From Helianthus annuus (taxonomy: Eukaryota > Streptophyta > Magnoliopsida > Asterales > Asteraceae), in assembly GCF_002127325.2 (NCBI RefSeq), contig NC_035446.2:153318629-153382628 (forward strand): a stretch of DNA of 64,000 nucleotides, written 5' to 3'. The position numbers and the translations under genes were made by a program. The stretch's first letter is position 1. Every line of letters begins with the position of its first letter. This document shows, in pieces, positions 33,684 through 45,200 of this stretch. The notes beneath the pieces were generated by a model, which saw only the letters and a program-made list of their open reading frames with translations, did no database searches and was not told the origin of the DNA.

Positions 33684-35344
33684 TGATGTGCGTGAAGTGT
33701 GTTATATTTTAGGTATGTATTTTAAGCCCTTTTACACTTTTTAGTCAAGTTTTAAATTTATAAAACACGATATTTACTAACACTAAACACACATATGGGC
33801 AAGTGCACCCATCGTGGACATAGTATAGTGTTGGTAAGATACCGAGGTCGTCCAAGGACACAAGAGCTTTTAGTACCGGTTTATCCTCAACGTCTAATCA
33901 AACCAAAATGTTAGAAAAAGATTTTTAAACTAAGAAAATAAAACTAACTAAAATGCTGAAAATAAAAATAAAAATAAAACAGATAGACAAGATGAATCAC
34001 TTGGATCCGACTCGTGTGTTAGTGTAACCTTTGATTATTTTCGCACTTTTGCACTTATTTAAGAGATTATCTTAGTTATTGTAGTAGGCCCCTCTTTTGA
34101 AGGCGACGTTACCCTCAACCCAGTAGTTTGAGTCAGCAAGGATACAATCCTAAAGGGTCGGATTATTGAAAGATAATTAATTAAGTTATTAATGCATAAT
34201 GTGGTAGGCCCCTCTTTTGAAGGCGACGTTACCCTCAGCTAAGTAGTCTGAGTCAGAAGGGATACAGTCCTAAGTAGCTGGGTTAAAGTTTTAATAGTAG
34301 TTAACTTATGAGGGGATCAAAGAGTTTGGACCCCCGCCATCCAATACCTTTGGGTATTGAAGGAGGTCCTACTAAATTTGACCCAGGTCCCTTGCAGGAT
34401 CTCTAAACGCTGAACAATGGCAAGACTCTTACCAACCCGTTCCCTTAACCCCCGACCAGGTAGCCAACCTACCTCCATATAGACCGTGGAGATATGAATG
34501 GTGAAAATCTTTTATTTTATATAGACAGTAAAATAATTCCAAGACACCACGGACAAACGATAAGGAAGAATCACCTTCAACATAAGCAACTAGTAATTAA
34601 AGTCATTAATACAAAACCAATTAAAAAGTGCAAAAGATTAAAAATAAAAAGTATTACACTAAACACTTGTCTTCACCAAGTGATGTAAGAGACTTAGGCA
34701 AACATGGCCTTTGATTGTCAAGAACTCTTACGATCAATCTTGGATCCCGAGACGACTCACACACTCTACGATGGACAATGGATGATGGTGTTATGGTGGT
34801 GGTGGGTGGTGGGTGAAGTGTGAGAGAGGTGGTGTGCCAAGGGATGAGTTAAAATGTCTCCAAGCACTCCTATTTATAGGCTGAACAGAAGCTCGGGCAC
34901 GACCCCGTGTCCATCCTTGTCTCTCTCCTCATTAATTGTAATTCGCAATTACAATAAATGTGCCTGCAGGAGTCTGACCACGCCCCCGTGTCCGCTGGGC
35001 ACGGCCCCGTGGTGGGCAATAGAAGCTTCTAAAGGTTTGTCTTTTCTGCTGCTTCTTGGGCACGGCCCCGTGCTCGCTGAGCACGGGGCGTGTTCAGTCT
35101 TCTGTTTCCATGATTTTGCTTGGGAAGATGCTGTTGAGGGGTCGGGCATTCCACTTTTTCTCCTTTTCTTGTATTTATGTTAGATTTTGCTGTCTTTTTT
35201 GCTTCTTTTGTTAATTTGAGCTCATTTAATCCTGAAAATACAAAAGGAAGACAAAAACACACTTTTTCCAACATTAGTACTAAAAAAGGGTTAGTTTTAT
35301 GCCACATTTGATATAATTTTTTATGTTGCATTTTGCGCATATCA
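33684..35344 (-). mobile_element. Solo LTR G (Athila-like), TSD GTTGG
   Basis: In sense it runs from TGATATGCGC at 35344 to CTTCACGCACATCA at 33684 (1661 bp). Both sides carry GTTGG (33679-33683 and 35345-35349). Removing it rejoins the RT pseudogene. Ends and the cgtggac ... ggtaagatacc block resemble the LTRs of H. The minus-strand promoter module is a CACGGCCCCGTG cluster (about 34891-35096), TATAAATA (34871-34878), and GTAAGAGT (about 34724-34731). Confidence 0.9.
34077..34310. repeat. Tandem duplication of about 120 bp within LTR G
   Basis: The block gtaggcccctcttttgaagg followed by cgacgttaccctca occurs at 34085 and again at about 34205. A second shared block, gagtcag...gatacaatcctaa, follows each. 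Confidence 0.85.
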
Positions 35345-35762
35345 GTTGGGCCCGCATCTCGTCCCTACCACAGGATGTCCCTTTAGGAAAGGATCAGATA
35401 CATTTGAGCACACATTCCTCATCAACAACAAGAGTGGGTTGGGCATGAGGGTTGGGAGGCAAGGAAGGGGCGGCACCATAGGGTGTTTATCAAAAAGAGC
35501 TTTCAAGGTCGAATCACCTAGAGGGGCGACTCCACTCGAGCTTAGGACCTTAACCGCAGCCGTAAAATGTCCATCCCTGACTTTCCGGAGACTGCTTAAT
35601 ATTAGGGTCCCTATCTTTGTCTCCCTCCCTCCTGCATTCTGCCCTAGGAGGCCCCGCCTCTCCCGCACTATCCAATAGGGATGAGACCCAATCATCAAAT
35701 CCAGACCCATCTTTCCAAACTGTAAGCACATGCAGGATGTTACTACACTGCAAAGATTTCAT
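35345..35762 (-). pseudogene. Non-LTR-type reverse transcriptase pseudogene, upstream part
   Basis: Minus-strand frame with the block KVRDGHFTAAVKVLSSSGVA, then KGHPVVG-type residues before the LTR G junction. The last residues join the downstream part across the GTTGG duplication. Upstream of about 35762 similarity is lost. Two frames carry the similarity, so at least one frameshift exists. Confidence 0.7.
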
Positions 35763-35992
35763 GTTCCTTGATCGCCGTTCTTCTCTTTATAAAACTGGAT
35801 ATTAATTTCTGTCTTAATTTATAAAATTTAAAACCTCCTTCACATTAACAGAAAAATAAACTGAGTTAGTGATTTGGATGAAAATTTATAAAAAGTATAT
35901 GACAAAACTATTTTTTTTTATAAAAACTGCATGTATTCTGTTTTATATATATGTGACAAAATTAATTAAATAAAAGAAATTAGAAAGAGTTT
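35763..35992. other. AT-rich spacer with a MITE relic
   Basis: No gene seen. 35845-35885 (aaactgagttagtgatttgg) repeats in the MITE at about 36072, so it is a fragment of the same family. Confidence 0.5.
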
Positions 35993-36201
35993 GAGTAAAT
36001 TGCCAAAATCGTCCCTGAGGTTTTATATTTGTCAGTTTCATCCAAATATTCTTTAATTTAACATAAAAAGTAAACTAAGTTAGTGGTTTGGATGAAAATG
36101 TCAAAAAATGCCAAAGGTGAAGGGCTGTTTGGCACAAAAAGTCATTTTGGATGAAACTGTTAAACAAGCCTAAACCTCAGGGACGATTTTGACAATTACT
36201 C
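35993..36201. mobile_element. MITE with terminal inverted repeats
   Basis: 209 bp with inverted ends: GAGTAAATTGCCAAAATCGT at the left against GAGTAATTGTCAAAATCGT on the opposite strand at the right. Similarity continues inwards (CCCTGAGGTTT). A possible TTT duplication flanks both sides. No coding capacity. Superfamily not determined. Confidence 0.7.
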
Positions 36202-36220
36202 TTTAAATAACGACGTTATA

Positions 36221-38126
36221 TGGTACGTGCGCGACTGTACATATTTTTACAATGAAATTACACACTAATTGGTTTTAAATTTATAAAAGTGATTATTACT
36301 TTTACATCAAAACACACACGAAAGGGCAAGTGTACCCCGTCATATATGTAGTAAAGTATCGGTAAGAACCAAGTATCGATCCACGGAAATGGGCGGAGAA
36401 AGAATACTAGACCTTTGCCACTAAATTACCGGTAAAAACATAAATGGTATTGGTTTTAATTAAACTAAAGTAAGCATAAATAAATATTTATAAAACATAG
36501 TAGATTATATATAAATAGCCTTGCTTAATACACAACCACAGCATGTCAACTAAGTCAGTTTTGGCACTAGAAGTATTCGGTCAATTTTCCATTTCGAGAC
36601 AATTAGTATCCCTTTCGGGAATCCTAACATGACAATCATTCGGAAAGTTAAAACGATAAACACACTTTAACCACCTAAAATTGTTCTTTAACGTGCGATT
36701 GATTAATGTCTACAAAAATCTCCTAAAAATAAGTTAGTCATCCGTTAGGAGTTTTCTAACCTCACTTGATCAAGGAAAGCAACACCGATAAACACAATGC
36801 AACCACCGAGACAAGCATAAACTAGATTAAATCACAACCGAGTTCATTTTACAAATCTTGTGCATAAATTCACCAAGATAGCAATTTTGGCCGAAACTAC
36901 TAACTAAGCTAACAAATCATGGCAAGAATTCATAACAACACCATCTAACCCGTTAGAGTCCTTCCGTGAAGGCAAGCTTTCTTGATTAACAATAATTACA
37001 TTTTATTAAACCACTAACCCGTTAGAGTATCATGGTGCCCACATTTTAACCAAGTTAAGCTAGTTAACCAAATTAAAAGTTTACTAATACATGATTAAAT
37101 AAGCTTCATTTTTCAACTATCTTACCTAACCAAGCACCAATCATCCAACACAATTACTTATAATCAAGAAATCAATATCAATAACAAGGTTGCAAACTAA
37201 TCATCAAAGATAATCATAGAAAACACTTCCAAATTTCACTACAAACATAGATTAACATACTAATGGTTATAATCAAGCAAGGGATTGTTGCGTTTTTGCC
37301 CAAAGGCTACAATAATACATAAACATTAACCTAAATGCTTGAAAGATTAACAAAAACATGGAGAGATCAGAAAACCCAACCATAAACAAGCACAAGATTA
37401 AGAATCCGGATAGTAAATGAGCAAAACCGGGCAATATGTCTTGAATCCGAGTGAAAGCAGAAGCCTTCGGAGCCTCAAAATCGCCTGCAGAGCTCTCCAA
37501 AATTCCAGAGTTACTAACAGAATGGTTCTGTTCTGTTCTTATGCTTTTTCGCTGTCGCACGGTCGTTCTCCCTGTGGCACGACCGTGCACTTTAAGCAAT
37601 TATTGGTGGTGGTCCACCATGCTGCGTGACATCAGCAGATCGTTGACCAGATTCGATATGGCACGACCGTTCCTCACGTGGCACGATCGTTCTGTTCCTA
37701 GGTTCTCGTTGCACGCGTGGTCCTTTGGTCGTTCAGTTCCGAGGTCTTGTTGGATTGTCGGATCCGCACGAGGTGCATCATATGGAACGACCGTGCGTTC
37801 CCGGGTTGGCCTTCAATGCCTTGCACGCGGAGTTGCACCCTCATTCACTGCCGGGTCATTCATGAATCATCGGATATGCACGGTCATGCATTAGGTCGCA
37901 CGACCGTTCCACACGCCCAGGTCAGTTTTTCTAACAGAAGTTTCGCAGCTTCGTCGTTTTATCCGGAAAGTCTTCATTTTTGCTATCATCTTGTCTAGTA
38001 TGCTGTTTTAGGCCTGTAAACAAAAAATGTAGATAATTAAGTATCCGAATGACGGTTTTACGGCCGAAAACGCATAAAATAGGGGTAAAACGGGGGACTA
38101 AAATATGTGTAAATTAGCGAATATCA
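36221..38126 (-). repeat. 3' LTR of element H
   Basis: In sense it starts TGATATTCGC at 38126 and ends CGCGCACGTACCA at 36221. It holds a cluster of GCACGACCGTGC-like near-palindromes at about 37550-37910. The cgatccacgg and gtaagaaccaagt block near 36360 is shared in form with solo LTR G. Confidence 0.93.
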
Positions 38127-38173
38127 AATCTCCCCACACTTGAACCTTGCTTGTCCTCAAGCAAGCTGAACTA
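38127..38173 (-). promoter_or_regulatory. Polypurine tract with upstream hairpin, terminal copy (H)
   Basis: In minus-strand sense a perfect 8-bp stem CTTGCTTG-AGGA-CAAGCAAG is followed by GTTCAAGTGTGGGGAGATT and then the LTR. The purine tract primes plus-strand synthesis. The hairpin-plus-tract pattern is, from memory, common in Athila elements. Confidence 0.8.
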
Positions 38174-38771
38174 AAAAACAATTAAAGAGAAAAACAAACA
38201 AGAACGATAATTTACACACTATTTTATTGGAAAACTACTATAAACGGTTAGCCGGTTTGTCGAAAGACAACATCAAAAGACTCAAACCCAACAAGCATAT
38301 GCAATTATAATAGCGACAACCAAAAAGCCGTGACTTCACATTTAATTGACTCAACATGTTAATCTTCACACGACTCACAATATTCACACACACTCGGTTT
38401 TATTTATGAAACATACATAAAATGTGTATGTGCAAACACTCAATGCCTCGTCAATGAAATATGCAATATCATAAGCTTGTCATAAGATCTCGTCTCCACC
38501 AACTAACATGCAAATAAGTGTAAATCAAGAGGTCTTTACGGGTTGTAACGTTAGGCTTGGGCGAAGGGTATGGAAGTAGACATATAAAGTGGCGAAAATG
38601 GTTAAAACTCGGTAGTAGCGTTTAACTAGCAACAAAGTATACAACTATACATACAAATGTCTTAAAAAAGGCGACTATTGCGCAATCGAGCTTATCAATG
38701 AAATTTTAACATTTAAGCATTCAAAATTGCTCGATTTTTATCAACTTTACCCTATTTTAGGGTGTTTTATT

Positions 38772-38808
<37 letters not shown>

Positions 38809-39436
38809 AACATACTAATTAAACAATAAACTGAAACAAACGCTAGTTAAACGATTATTTTGCCCGAGTTTCAACACTAAAAAGGGTTTAAAACTTACAA
38901 AGGCTAAATTTGGCTAAGTGGGCGATAATGTGGGTAAACAAAGGTAAACGGGAAGGCTCGACAGGGTTAATCCTAAAGGGTAATATAAGGTGAACGGGGA
39001 GCACAACACAAAGAACAAGGTTTACAACAAAGGGGTAATCTAAGTGCCTCTATCACTTTTACACAAATCTACAAGTTCATGGTCTTAACAAGCATACTAG
39101 TGACAAATTCTAAATCACACATAACATCCGGCTCACTCCTATATCCGAAATGAACAAATATATAACAATAGGCTCAAATATGCTCACGTAACGGATGGAA
39201 TGGGTAAAAGTGTGAAAACTATCATGTAAGTCTTTCTTTGTTTGTCACGCTTTCCAGTTTCCTTTTTCAAAAATATTTTGCTTCTCGAGTTTTTATCAAG
39301 TCCGAAGCTTTCTAAACCACAACCAACCGGTTTATTTATTAAAATATAAACAAAATATAGGTATTTTTGAATGATTTTTTTTTCTGATTTTCTGATTTTT
39401 TTTTTTTTTGAAAACAAACAAAGTTAACAAAGTTAA
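38174..39436 (-). other. Non-coding 3' region of H
   Basis: No protein similarity. It contains a (TA)n tract at about 38773-38806 and AT-rich sequence. The short open frame 39184-39417 is Lys-rich low complexity and is not called. Confidence 0.6.
38773..38806. repeat. (TA)n microsatellite
   Basis: An uninterrupted AT dinucleotide run of about 30 bp in the 3' region of H. Confidence 0.95.
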
Positions 39437-39481
39437 CCCCCTCCCCACACTTGAACTTCGCATTGTCCCCAATGCGAGACC
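39437..39481 (-). promoter_or_regulatory. Internal hairpin plus polypurine tract in H
   Basis: In minus-strand sense TCGCATTG-GGGA-CAATGCGA, a perfect 8-bp stem, precedes GTTCAAGTGTGGGGAGGGGG. The 16 bases GTTCAAGTGTGGGGAG are identical to the terminal copy at 38127-38173. The stem sequence differs but stays fully paired. Confidence 0.75.
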
Positions 39482-39966
39482 CGAAATATAGAGAAAAGGA
39501 TAACAATACTCCCCTCAAGATGATGTTGATGTTTGAGACTTCCGAAGCTGTATCTGTCACGTGCTCCGGTCCAAAATCCAATAGCCCACAATCTGCAAGT
39601 ATGTCATATGTGCACCAAAATAGAACAGAAACAGAAAAATCACAAATCAACCATAATATACATAAATACTATCAATCCAAACAAAGACATAACGTAAAGT
39701 AAAATGTTTTGAAAATAAAATACAATCCGAGGGTGTTTGAAATACTAAGCAAAAAGAACACCCGAAATGACAAGTACTGAAATAATAAAAACAACTAACG
39801 AACATCACCACCATCTCCTATTCGTCATCACCATCATCGTCTCTCGTGAAGGATGGGCCTGCATCACCATAACCAGGCGGGTTCCACGGTGGGAACTGTG
39901 GAGGGTGCTGAAAGTAGTCGGGATATGCATGGTGCATCTCTCCGAATAGGTATGAAAATCCGGCAC

Positions 39967-41023
39967 TCATCCCCTGGTATAAGCTCTCCTGGCTATGCCT
40001 AAGCTGATCCTGAGTGGCCCTGAGCTGATCCTGACTAGCCCGGATCTGGTCCTGGCTAGTCTAATCTGGTCGATGTACGTACCATGCTGTTCCTGCGTAA
40101 CACGCATCTGCTGGAACTGCTGATAAAACTCAGGCCAATCCTGATGCTGGTGGTACTCATGGTGCTGCGGCTCATGTGGCGGTGTCTGCTGTGGTGGTGT
40201 GTGTGGCTGGTGCTGCTGAATCACATGCTGCTCCTGCATTTCTACATCCTCTTCGTCTGCTGGAAGTGGGGGCAACGGGTCCCAGACCTCGTTGTTGAGC
40301 CCCCTCAACCTATCCCCCCTATCTAACTCTACAATCACCCCCATGGCCTTGAGTGACCTGATGTCGACATGAACCCCCTCGGTTATCAGAGTGAGACCCT
40401 GAAGCACCTCCTCAGTCATACAGTGTTCGTTGTATGCTATTTCGGTCACATACTGACCGCCATGTATCTGATTGCTCGGAGTCCGCCCTGAGCACTTGAC
40501 GAAGTATTCAGCCATTCGCGCAGCAAGGTTGATAGGTGCTTGCTCTACCAACGCATATAGAAAGATCAAATCTGGTGTTGGACAGTTACCAAGACTGTCC
40601 ATGCGACCGCATATTGTATGGCTAAACACATGGTGCATCACTCGCACCAGAGGGTCTCTGAGTCGCGAGGCCTTTGACATCCTCGGGTTGTAGGGGTCCC
40701 CAACAGCATTTGCAGCCCAAAATGCATCCCGTGCTGCATCAGAAGGGAAGGTGAACTGCTCTGTGAAGACATGGGGATCATCCATATCTTCCCTAGTATA
40801 AATCCCGAGCCTTCTACCCAAACGACCAACCGACCACCTTTGTAAGTGGGCGACTCATCATGTTTTCTAGTCGGTCATACTGATTGAGTTCCTGCATGAC
40901 CTCCCAATCTAACCATCGGGGGACTCCAAACTGCCCCCGTCGTGCCCATAATGCGTCACGTTTCGGAATGCACAAAGCCTCACGCTCGTCGTTGGGATCG
41001 AATTGAAGGAAAGGATGGTTCAT
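39967..41023 (-). pseudogene. Env-position ATHILA-type ORF of H, frameshifted
   Basis: The likely ATG is 41023, directly after a strong 3' splice-site-like tract ending CATACAG (41024 onward). The first part (to 40814) includes PKRDALWARRGQFGVPRW and MMSRPLTKVVGWSFG. A one-base shift at about 40815-40820 moves to the second frame (40821-39967): RRLGIYTREDMDDP, FTFPSDAARDAFW, KASRLRDPLVRVMHHVFSHT, CGRMDS, then an acidic linker and a His/Gln/Pro-rich tail, possibly coiled. This matches the layout of the ATHILA ORF family found between pol and the 3' LTR; function unknown. Sequence seems short between WSFG and RRLG, so a small deletion is likely. No clear transmembrane segment is seen. Confidence 0.7.
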
Positions 41024-41850
41024 CTGTATGAGAAATGTCATTAGAGAGATGGAAACATAAAAATTTTGAATCAAAAACAGCTGAGCAGCCACTTATGAAG
41101 AAGCTGTAAATCTGATCTGGGCATATGGCACGGTCGTGCGACGAGATGCACGGTCGTGCATCGCCGATGACATGCACCATCTGCCCAGATATGTCGGAAC
41201 TGCACGGCGTGCGACTAACGGCACAACCGTGCAATACCGGACAACAAGCTGACATCGTGAATCATCCGGAATGGCATGACCGTTCCATCCACGGAACGAC
41301 CGTGCGACACGTGACCTGCAGATTTCAAACCCCTGAACTTTGAATAGCCTGATTTTCCCAAAATCAACAACTTTTTTGTACAAACAGGGGTCGAAAACTC
41401 AACCGGGTGTTCACGATAAGCAAGATTCAAACAAGGGTTAGGGTTTCGATTTGTTTATGAAGAGAACCCTAATAAATCCCTTGAAGAATCATAGGAAATC
41501 TAACCTATAAAGCAAGGAAACAAGAAATCTACAACTAGGAACGTACCGTGCGAAGAAGGGTGTGAGATCGTGCGAAAAATTGAGCGATTTGACGAAGTAT
41601 CGCTCTGGAACGGTCTGGTGCTGGTAGGGTTTCGTGAATTGTGAATGGGGGCTGCAGATGAGGGTATTTATAGTGCCAAATGACAAAACTGCCCTCAGCC
41701 TGACGCAAGGTCGTTCGACCTTTGGCACGGTCGTGCGTCACCGACATCGTTCAAGCCCATTCATTTTTTCTCGGTGATGCACCTAAGGTGCGATCCACCG
41801 TGCCGGTAGCTCGGGAACGCACGGTCGTGCATTAGCTGCAGATCAGAATT
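41024..41850 (-). promoter_or_regulatory. Promoter-like module and putative intron upstream of the env-position ORF (H)
   Basis: In minus-strand sense: CACGGTCGTGCG and related near-palindromes (about 41700-41835), TATAAATA at 41665-41672, then GTACGT (41541-41546), a possible 5' splice site about 124 nt downstream. A pyrimidine-rich tract with CTAAT and CATACAG follows and ends at 41024, touching the ORF ATG. The implied intron is 523 nt. More ACGGTCGTGC motifs lie inside it (41125-41310). This copies the layout of the LTR promoters in this window. Confidence 0.55.
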
Positions 41851-42027
41851 TTCTGCAGAAGCCATTTCCAGCAACTGTTTTGGCCGTTTTTCGCCATTTT
41901 TTCAACACGCCTACTGTTTTAACAATATTGCAACATAGAACCTTCGCTCGGCACGAATAGAAACTGTACAAACTAAAGGAAACTACCTAACTAACCTAAA
42001 TTACGCTAAAACTACAAAAACACAAAA

Positions 42028-42256
42028 AAGGACAATTTTACCCTTATAGCGCCAAAGACGCCCCTGCTACATTTTTGTCGGCGAGTCAGTAGCGTAGACT
42101 CATGCTAAATTTTTGTCGACGAGTCGATAGCAAGACTCCAAGCTAAAACTAGAAAAATAAATCCTAAAATGACGATACTACCCCTAAAGCGCAAAATACG
42201 CCCTTGCTGCATTTTTAGTCCACGAGTCAGCAGCGTAGACTCTCTTCTCCCCACAC
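42028..42256 (-). repeat. Degenerate direct repeat and a third polypurine-like tract after pol (H)
   Basis: Two copies (about 42028-42110 and 42160-42245) share acccttatagcgc, aagacgcccctgctgcattt-like and acgagtcagcagcgtagactc segments. On the minus strand AAGTGTGGGGAGAAG (about 42242-42256) directly follows the pol stop. Confidence 0.65.
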
Positions 42257-45200
42257 TTATGATGTGTGCGGGGTTTGGAGTTCAATGACTTCCATCACTG
42301 GCCCTGTCGGCCCGGCAACGTATAACTTCAAGCGATGCCCATTTACTTTGAAAATAACGCCGTCCGCGTTCTCTATTGCGACAGTCCCATACGGAAATAC
42401 CTCTTTAACCGTGTATGGGCCTGTCCAACGTGAATGAAGCTTCCCGGGAAATAAGCGCAACCGCGAGTTGTAAAGAAGAACAAGATCGCCCGCTTGGAAT
42501 TCTTTGTGGTCCTTCAAGCGTTTATCGTGCAATCTCTTCGTGCGCTCTTTGTACAACACGGAGCTTTCATAAGCGCGTTGTCGCAACTCTTCCAATTCAT
42601 GAATCTGGAGAAACCGGGCTTCACCTCCGGCTTTTAGGTCCAGATTTGCGGTTTTTAGAGCCCACATCGCTTTATGCTCCAACTCAACCGGTAAATGGCA
42701 TGCCTTTCCGTACACAAGCCTAAAGGGAGTAGTCCCAATAGGCGTCTTGTAAGCCGTACGGAAAGCCCACAACGCTTCATCAAGCTTATCCGACCAATCC
42801 TTGCGGTTTGCACCTACCGACCGCTCAAGGATTCTTTTCAGCCCCCGGTTCGTGACTTCCACCTGCCCGCTTGTCTGTGGATGATAGGGCGTGGATAGAC
42901 GGTGATGCACATCGTAACGGGACAAAGCTCTCTCTAGCTGAGTATTGAAAAAATGCGTCCCTCTGTCACTGATAAGCGCTTTCGGAGCGCCGAACCGGGC
43001 AAATAAGCTTTTCAAAAATCTCACGACCACCCTGGCATCATTGGTGGGTAAGGCTTGTGCCTCCGCCCACTTCGATACATAGTCAACCGCGACCAGGATG
43101 TACTTATTACCTCGTGAGGGGGGAAATGGTCCCATGAAGTCTATCCCCCAGATATCAAAGACTTCACAAACCTGAATCCAGTTCTGAGGCATTTCATCAC
43201 GTGCCGATATATTTGTCGCCCTCTGGCAAGCATCGCACGCTCTAACCCAACTCTGCGCATCACGAAATATAGTCGGCCAATAAAACCCGGAATCCAACAC
43301 CTTCTTGGCGGTAAAGTTGGCTCCATGGTGGCCTCTGGTAGGTCCCTCGTGACAATGGCGCAGAATATCAGTCGCCTCCTTCCCTGAAACACATCTCCTA
43401 ATCACCTGATCAGCACCTACCCGGAACAAGTAAGGGTCATCCCAAATGTAGTGCTTGACATCCGAAAAGAATTTCCTCTTTTGCTGGTGAGTCAACCCTT
43501 TAATCAGAATCCCGCAAGCAAGGTAGTTCGCAAGGTCAGCGAACCATGGCGACTCATCGCATATCTCAACACTCATCAAAGACTCGTGTGGGAAGTTGTC
43601 ATTTATGGAATCCCAACGCGCGTCCACGATGTCTCCATGCTCTAACCGAGATAGATGGTCAGCCGCTACATTCAACGCACCCTTTTTATCTTGAATTTCA
43701 ATATCAAACTCCTGCAGCAACAAGATCCACCTGATCAGATGCGGTTTGGCGTCCTGTTTGCTGAAGAGATATCGGATGGCAGCGTGATCAGTATATACAA
43801 TGGTTTTCGAAAGCACCAAGTACGATCTAAATTTGTCAAATGCGAAAACGACCGCCAAGAGCTCTTTTTCTGTCGTGGTATAATGCTCCTGAGCGTCGTG
43901 AAGAGTTTTGCTCGCATAATAGATCGGGTGAAAGTGCTTTTCTCTCTTTTGGCCAAGAACGGCCCCTATAGCGTAATCACTCGCGTCGCACATAATCTCA
44001 AACGGCAGACTCCAGTCGGGTGCAACTAAAATAGGGGCCTCAATCAACTTTTGCTTGAGAAGGTCAAAGGCTCTCAAGCAATCATCTCCGAATATGAATG
44101 GAGCGTCTTTCTCCAACAAACGGGTCATGGGTCTGGCGATTTTTGAAAAATCTTTGATGAATCGCCGATAGAACCCGGCATGACCGAGAAAGCTCCGTAT
44201 AGCTCTAACAGAGGAGGGGGGCGAAAGTCGTGAAATAATGTCGACTTTTGCTAGATCGACTTCCATGCCCGCGTGAGAAATTTTGTGTCTCAGAACTATG
44301 CCCTCCTTCACCATGAAGTGGCATTTTTCCCAGTTCAGGACCAGATTCGTCTCCTCACACCTCTTCAACATCCTTCTCAAATTTTCCAAGCAGTGATCGA
44401 AGGAATCCCCAAATACCGAAAAATTATCCATGAAAACCTCCATGGAATCCTCGATCATGTCATGGAAAATTGCAACCATGCATCTCTGGAAGGTCGCTGG
44501 TGCATTACACAACCCGAAAGGCATCCGCTGGTAGGCGAACGTGCCGAAGGGGCAGGTAAAGGTAGTCTTCTCCTGATCCTCAGGAGCGATAGGGATCTGA
44601 AAGTACCCAGAGAACCCGTCTAGGAAACAGTAATACAACTTCCCCGACAGACGTTCCAACATCTGGTCGATGAATGGAAGCGGGAAGTGATCCTTGCGAG
44701 TAGCATCATTGAGTTTGCGGTAGTCAATGCAAACTCGCCACCCAGTGACGGTACGGGTAGGAATTAGTTCATTCCTATCATTCGAGACTACAGTCATACC
44801 ACCTTTCTTAGGTACGACCTGCACTGGACTCACCCACACAGAGTCTGAAATAGGATAAATCATGCCGGCATCCAACAACTTAATCACCTCCTTCTTCACC
44901 ACGTCCTGCATATTTGGATTTAAACGCCTCTGATGCTGTGCACATGGTTTGTACTCGTCTTCCATCAGAATCTTGTGAGTACAAAAAGAAGGATTGATGC
45001 CCTTGATATCCATGATTTTCCATGCAATGACTCTCTTATGAAGTCTCAGAACCTCGAGAAGCTGATTTTTCTCATTCTTTTCCAATGATGCCGAAATTAT
45101 GACCGCTAAGCGACGCTCCTCGTCAAGAAATGCATACTCGAGATGTGGCGGGAGTTCCTTCAACTCCAAAGGCGTCGGATCTTCAACCGAAGGCTTTGCT

